DNA of 64,000 nucleotides from Bathymodiolus brooksi (lineage: Eukaryota; Mollusca; Bivalvia; Mytilida; Modiolidae), in contig OY804575.1 in assembly GCA_963680875.1 (NCBI GenBank), positions 106,300,505-106,364,504 on the forward strand, given 5' to 3'. Both the position numbers and the translations under genes were made by a program. This document shows positions 54,801 to 60,677 of the stretch, one piece after another (the first letter of the stretch is position 1; every line of letters begins with the position of its first letter). The notes beneath the pieces are model-generated. The model ran no database searches. It worked only from the letters and a program-made list of their open reading frames with translations, and had not been told where the DNA came from.

Positions 54801-57800
54801 TTTAACTAAATATGGAAAGGGATCAGAGAAAGGATATTTTACTAATTAATTTTTTTAAATTAAATTACAACAACTATATTATTTCATTTCTTATTAAATT
54901 GGTCATTTTCTTTATTTCAAATTTTTCTTCTTAAATCAATATATTTTACTTCATTTTCATAAGATTTTAACGAATTAAATATAGCATGTGATATTTCACT
55001 AATTAATTATTTAAGAAAAATTAAATTTAAGCAACTATATTATTTCATTTTTTATTAAATTTGTCATTTTTATATCAATTGTTTTCTTCTTAATTCAATG
55101 TATTTTACTTCATTTTCAAAAATTAATTAAAAACTTTGAAGTGGCCCCAACTTAAGTGCTAAAACAACAATCTACACTATAAGTATGTAAGTAAGAGCAA
55201 AACAATTTTTTTGACCTGTATATCATAAAACAGTATGGTATCAATTGCCAATTGATAAACCTGTATCCAGTTTAAATATATTAGAGAGGTGTCATATCCC
55301 TGCATGGATTCTGCTGAAAATTCTGAACAGAGTATATATTTAGTAAAAATCTTATGAAAATGAAGTAAAATATATTGATTTAAATAAAAATTTGAAATAA
55401 AGAAAATGACCAATCTAATAAGAAATGAAATAATATAGTTGTTGTAATTTAATTAAAAAAAATTAATTAGTAAAATATCCTTTCTCTGATCCCTTTCCAT
55501 AATTACTTAAAATCTAACGAAAATGAAATAAAATATATTGATTTAAGAAGAAAGATTGAAATGAAGAAAATGTCAAATTTAATGAGAAATGAAATAATAT
55601 AGTTGTTCTAATGTTTTTTAAAATAATTAATTAATTAAATATCACATTCTGTATTTAGTTAAAATCTAATGAAAATGAAGTAAAACATATTGATTTAAGA
55701 AAAAAGATATTGTTCAGAATCTGTTCAGAATTTTCAATAATGTTCAGAATCTGTTCAGAATTTTCAGCAATTTTCAGAATTTTCAGAATCTGTTCAGAAT
55801 CTGTTCAGAATGTTCAGCAATGTTCAGAATCTGTTCAGAATTTTCAGTAATTTTCAGAATCTGTTCAGAATTTTCAGCAATTTTCAGAATTTTCAGAATC
55901 TGTTCAGGATCTGTTCAGAATTTTCAGCAATGTTCAGAATCTGTTCAGAATCTTTTCAGAATTTTGAGTAATTTTCAGAATTTTCAGACACTTTTCAGAA
56001 TTTCTAGCACAAAAACTGGTCTATTCAGAATCTCTTGACTTTGTAGTGATAGTCAGATGAGCGAATTGATATAAAAGACTACTGTCGTTTTATGCGACCG
56101 ATATTTAAAAAAGTACCATTTTTAGATTGAGCCAAAGTCATTTCCCTCCACAAATACCTCAAGTTTGAAAATGTACATAGAGGAAACTCTTTTTTATTAT
56201 TATTTTCGTGCTATGCATTTTGTCCAATTGTGTGTATTCTTTCCATTACGGAGGTGTTATGATATCCGCTATGATTCCCGCATGAAAACGGTGCTTGGCT
56301 CGTATTTCTTACCATTTGTTTTGTAAGGGAGGTCCAGGCTTTATTTATGCTATTTGTATTTATCTACGTATATTAGTTTCCAACCCGATTTCCATTTCAG
56401 ATGATGTGTGTGTCGTCTAGCAGGAATACGACCAGTTTTAGTGGGGTTCATGTTGTACAATCTTTAGATTTCCATGTTATGTTTTGTCGATCTTTGTCTG
56501 TCTTCTTTCCTTTAAACAATTCCTCTTCTTCAATATACGTGTTCAGATTTCCTCTTTGGGATCGTTAAAGTATTCTTATGTTAGTCATTATTTTTTGTTA
56601 TAATTGTATATGTATGCTGTTATTTTTAATTTGTTCCTGTTTATATTGTTTGACTCTGTATGCAATATGTCTGACAACACGAACTGTTTCTTCTAATTCG
56701 TTCTATTGTCTATTGTTATCAATGTGTTTATTTGAAATGTTAATGATGTATTGGCTCTTTGTAGGAACAATACACAACTGTGTTTGAAGCCTTACTGGAA
56801 GCTTTCACTGTGCCTGACACAGCCATTGACAAAGATCATTTCTGTAATTATTTGGAGAATCAGCAACTGAATATTACACCGAAAAATCAAACTTTTCAAA
56901 AGCTAGAATTTCAGGTATAATATATTAGCGGAATAATTGTATATCTATTAATAGAATTGTGTCCTGGTTAACACACTTAGATGTAGAACAAGAAAAGCGG
57001 GTTTCCTATATACCTGTAAGCAAGTCATATTATGTTGAATATTAATATACGAATGAAACATAGTCGTGTTTCTGTAATGGATGACAAGTAAGACCATGAG
57101 TGCTAGAAACAGTTCCTGACTGACTGGTGTGATAGCCTGTGTTAACTTGTTGGTTTTTTTTTACAAAATGCATTAAAACACATAATAAATGATAAACGAT
57201 ATCACGAAATACACATATATAACGATGTGTGCAGATACGTATATAATTAGTTATTCTGAATGTACCAGTTTATCGCGGGACGAGAATCATTTTTAATATG
57301 ATGTGTATATTATTTAGAGGTGCTTGGTTATTGAGCTTAAATGTTGCAACGTACAACCAACCTGTTGTTAAATAGTACATAATGGGTGCTCTGTATGGTT
57401 TGGTATCATACATGAGGAGTACATTTGTATGATTTGTATTTTATTACTTTAAAACCAATATGAATATTGTTCTATTGTAGAAACTGAAGGACATGAAACC
57501 TACATATTCCGATAAGTCCTATAAGGCGGCAATGTCAAAAGAAAATGCTGCCAAAAATGCAGTCCAGAACATCTTACCACGTAAGTCACAAGACATCAAC
57601 TCACTGTCTCTGATGATACTGATCATTATTTTTATTTGGAATTTTCTGTAATGCAACAGTATGCGGTGTTTTGAGGGAAACGAAATAATATTTCCCTAAT
57701 AAAAGTAGAAATAAACAATATGTTCAGCTCAGTTGGGAAGAGCTGATTCGGAGCATTGCACAAGTGAATTTGATTATACTCAGGGAAGAGATATAAGCTG

Positions 57801-60623
57801 GCATAAAAGCGCGAAGATAAGTAAATACAACATTCCTATTTCCCAGGTGATACATATAGGCTTTTGTGACACCATAATTCCAATTAATGCATTGCTTGAA
57901 CGAGACAAAGAGAGATGCATCTTCAAGAACAGCATTGTCTCTTATGGAAAAATACTGGCATGTTAATACATAGTCATATAGTATTTACAATTGCATGCAC
58001 TGCCATAGTATCTAAGATAAACGTTTATTTTATAAATTAACATTGTGTTTGTATTCATAGATGATGATTACAGACCATTCCTGATGTCGTATGAAAAATC
58101 AAGAAATGACTACATCAATGCAGTTATTATACCAGTAAGTATAAATTACATACAATCATGGCTAATCGTAAGCTAATAGTAATATATTAAAATGATGCGG
58201 AGTATTAGCATAATATTTTTGTATTGGCAGATACATCATTACAATATGAAAATATAATTAACGCAAAATCATATAACAGCTGCCTATTTTTCCGGAGCAC
58301 ATGAGTTTTGGCAAATTGTCAGTTGAAATACCTTTAGCTATTGTAAAAAGCGTCCAGTTACTCTACTCTTACAAATATATTCAAAGTAAGAGACTGTTAT
58401 TTAACGCCACTAGTATACACACATGTAGTACTGACATAATTTGCATTTGATATAATATAACGTTGTATCCGTCATTTCGTTTTTTTTTTTTGTGGCCCCT
58501 TACTCTATATCTACTAACATTAGTTTGATAGAATTGTCTTTGAAACGTAACATTTTGTTGTTAATCATCAGGGATATGTTGGCACAGGGAAGTATCTTGC
58601 TACTCAGTATCCACTACAAGACACAGTAGTAGACTTCTGGTCAATGGTGTATGATACTGACTCTACTGTTGTTGTTATGTTGAAATCAATTGACGAGGTT
58701 TGTATTTGTCCCTTTCATTGTACATCTTTCATGGCAATCATATTTCATTAAAGACGCTCAGAAAAATATATATACCGGGGTCCTATGTAGTTATATTAAA
58801 AAAAACTAAGAATGGTTGAAATCGTACCGCATTATAGAACCCGCGGTACCATAGGGTCGGACTATGACAATCACTCGATGTCATGGGTGATGATACTTTT
58901 TTTTCACAATTAATATCTTTAATGAAATCTTTACATTTGTTAGTGGAAAAACCAGTATCTTATCATGGCCTCGTTAACTTTAGTAGCATGTCATATAGAT
59001 ATATAGTGTTAGTCCTGTTAGTACAATACAATTACATTTATCAATGAAAATAAATACGGATTTTGAGTTATTTCATAAATGTTACTAATTTTAGGCTTGT
59101 TTGTTTACTTCCTATTGTAGCGTATTCGTATATTTGTGGATTCGTTTTTGACCCACTATTAGTAAGAATAGACATGGATGTAAATGAACAAGAAAGACTA
59201 TTCAAAATTGAAATCTAAAGACACCGCCAAAACAATACCTTATTAAAAAAGTGTATAAAAAATATTGTGTCTAAGATAGCAATATGAATGTTCATGACCC
59301 GCCAGTTTGAAAACATTTGCTAATGTAAAACCATAAAATTGATTTTAAAATATGGCTATACATACCAGTACAGGTTTTGGGCTATGTTATGGTTCTTTGT
59401 TTGTTTTTTGTTTCTTGTTTTTTTTTCATAAATAAAAATTGGAAGGGTTATCTTTTTCATCTAATGATGGACAAGTTTAGGACAACGAAAAACAGGAGAG
59501 TGATTCCGTCTCTATTGAATCTCTGGTTAACATTTAGATGTATCTCTACTTTTTGCTACACTATCACATTATGAAATGCTTATTTTGATATATTGTCATA
59601 ATCAGATTCCATTGTTCTCCAACGACAGATATTCAGATAACTTATATATTTTTAAAAATAAAAGGCAACAAGAATATTTCAGGGCAGAATATTGTTATTT
59701 CATTTCATTTTTATTTCAAATGTCATTACCATTGTGTTGTCTATCACAATTTTGACACCTATTCATCTAATTAATGTTAATTAACACTTAAGCAGTATAT
59801 ACCTGGACATGTATATTCTTTCATTGCATTAGTTAAAAACATTGTATGATTATCTGCATTTGAATTGATTAATGCAAACACTGATTTCAGAGTGTTCCCT
59901 TATGGCCACAGAAGGGTGACGTATTCGACTTCTCAAAATTCAACATCAGCGTGAAATCAGAGAATACGTTGTTTCCGTTGAGTCTTACTTTAAATCATAA
60001 GGTATGTTACCTACATTTTCTATATATCTTGTTTTTTCGTTTACATGATGTTAATTTGTATCTTTATCTGTTCTATAGTCAATGGCAACAAATATATGAA
60101 GGATGTAAATGAATATGAGAGATTATCCAATATTACAGAATCATGAGCGTACATGATGAAGGTTATTCCAGACACGCGTCGTGCAACCTCAATTAGATAT
60201 CTATGTTATGTTGTCCTTGATTAAAAAGTAAAGAGTGGTCTTCTATTTGCATAATGTGTACGAAATCATTTTCACGTACATGTAAGTTATGATGTTTCAA
60301 TCAGTATGAATTGACATTAGAACAAACTGAATGTGTAATCAGTAACAGAAAATCCACAGACACTGGCAACATTGGGCACATACAACACAGTACGAAGACA
60401 AACAATACAAACTAAAACAACACAGAAACCTAGCCATATGATCAACACGGACCCAACCAACATAAACCGGGTGAATCGCGGAAAAGCAGATCCTGATTTT
60501 TGAAAACATCCGCTTCGGGAAATCCGTCAAAGAATACTTTGCATGTACTTTATTACAAAATTTATTCTGACTTGAACTCGTACAAGTGTGTTATTGATAA
60601 AACAGGACTACATCAAGTTATGT

Positions 60624-60677
<54 letters not shown>

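Noticed and set aside
54521..56038. ORFs reading as FRICSEFS repeats on both strands
   Set aside because: They are translations of the GATTCTGAACA subterminal repeats of the CACTA-like element.
56578..56787. Hydrophobic + ORF before the exon at 56765
   Set aside because: It lies in the pyrimidine-rich end of an intron and enters the true exon in the wrong frame.
57847..57860. Donor-like cag|gtgata as the end of the first D2 exon
   Set aside because: It gives phase 0, while the next exon needs phase 1. It would also remove the segment homologous to the D1 KNRF region.
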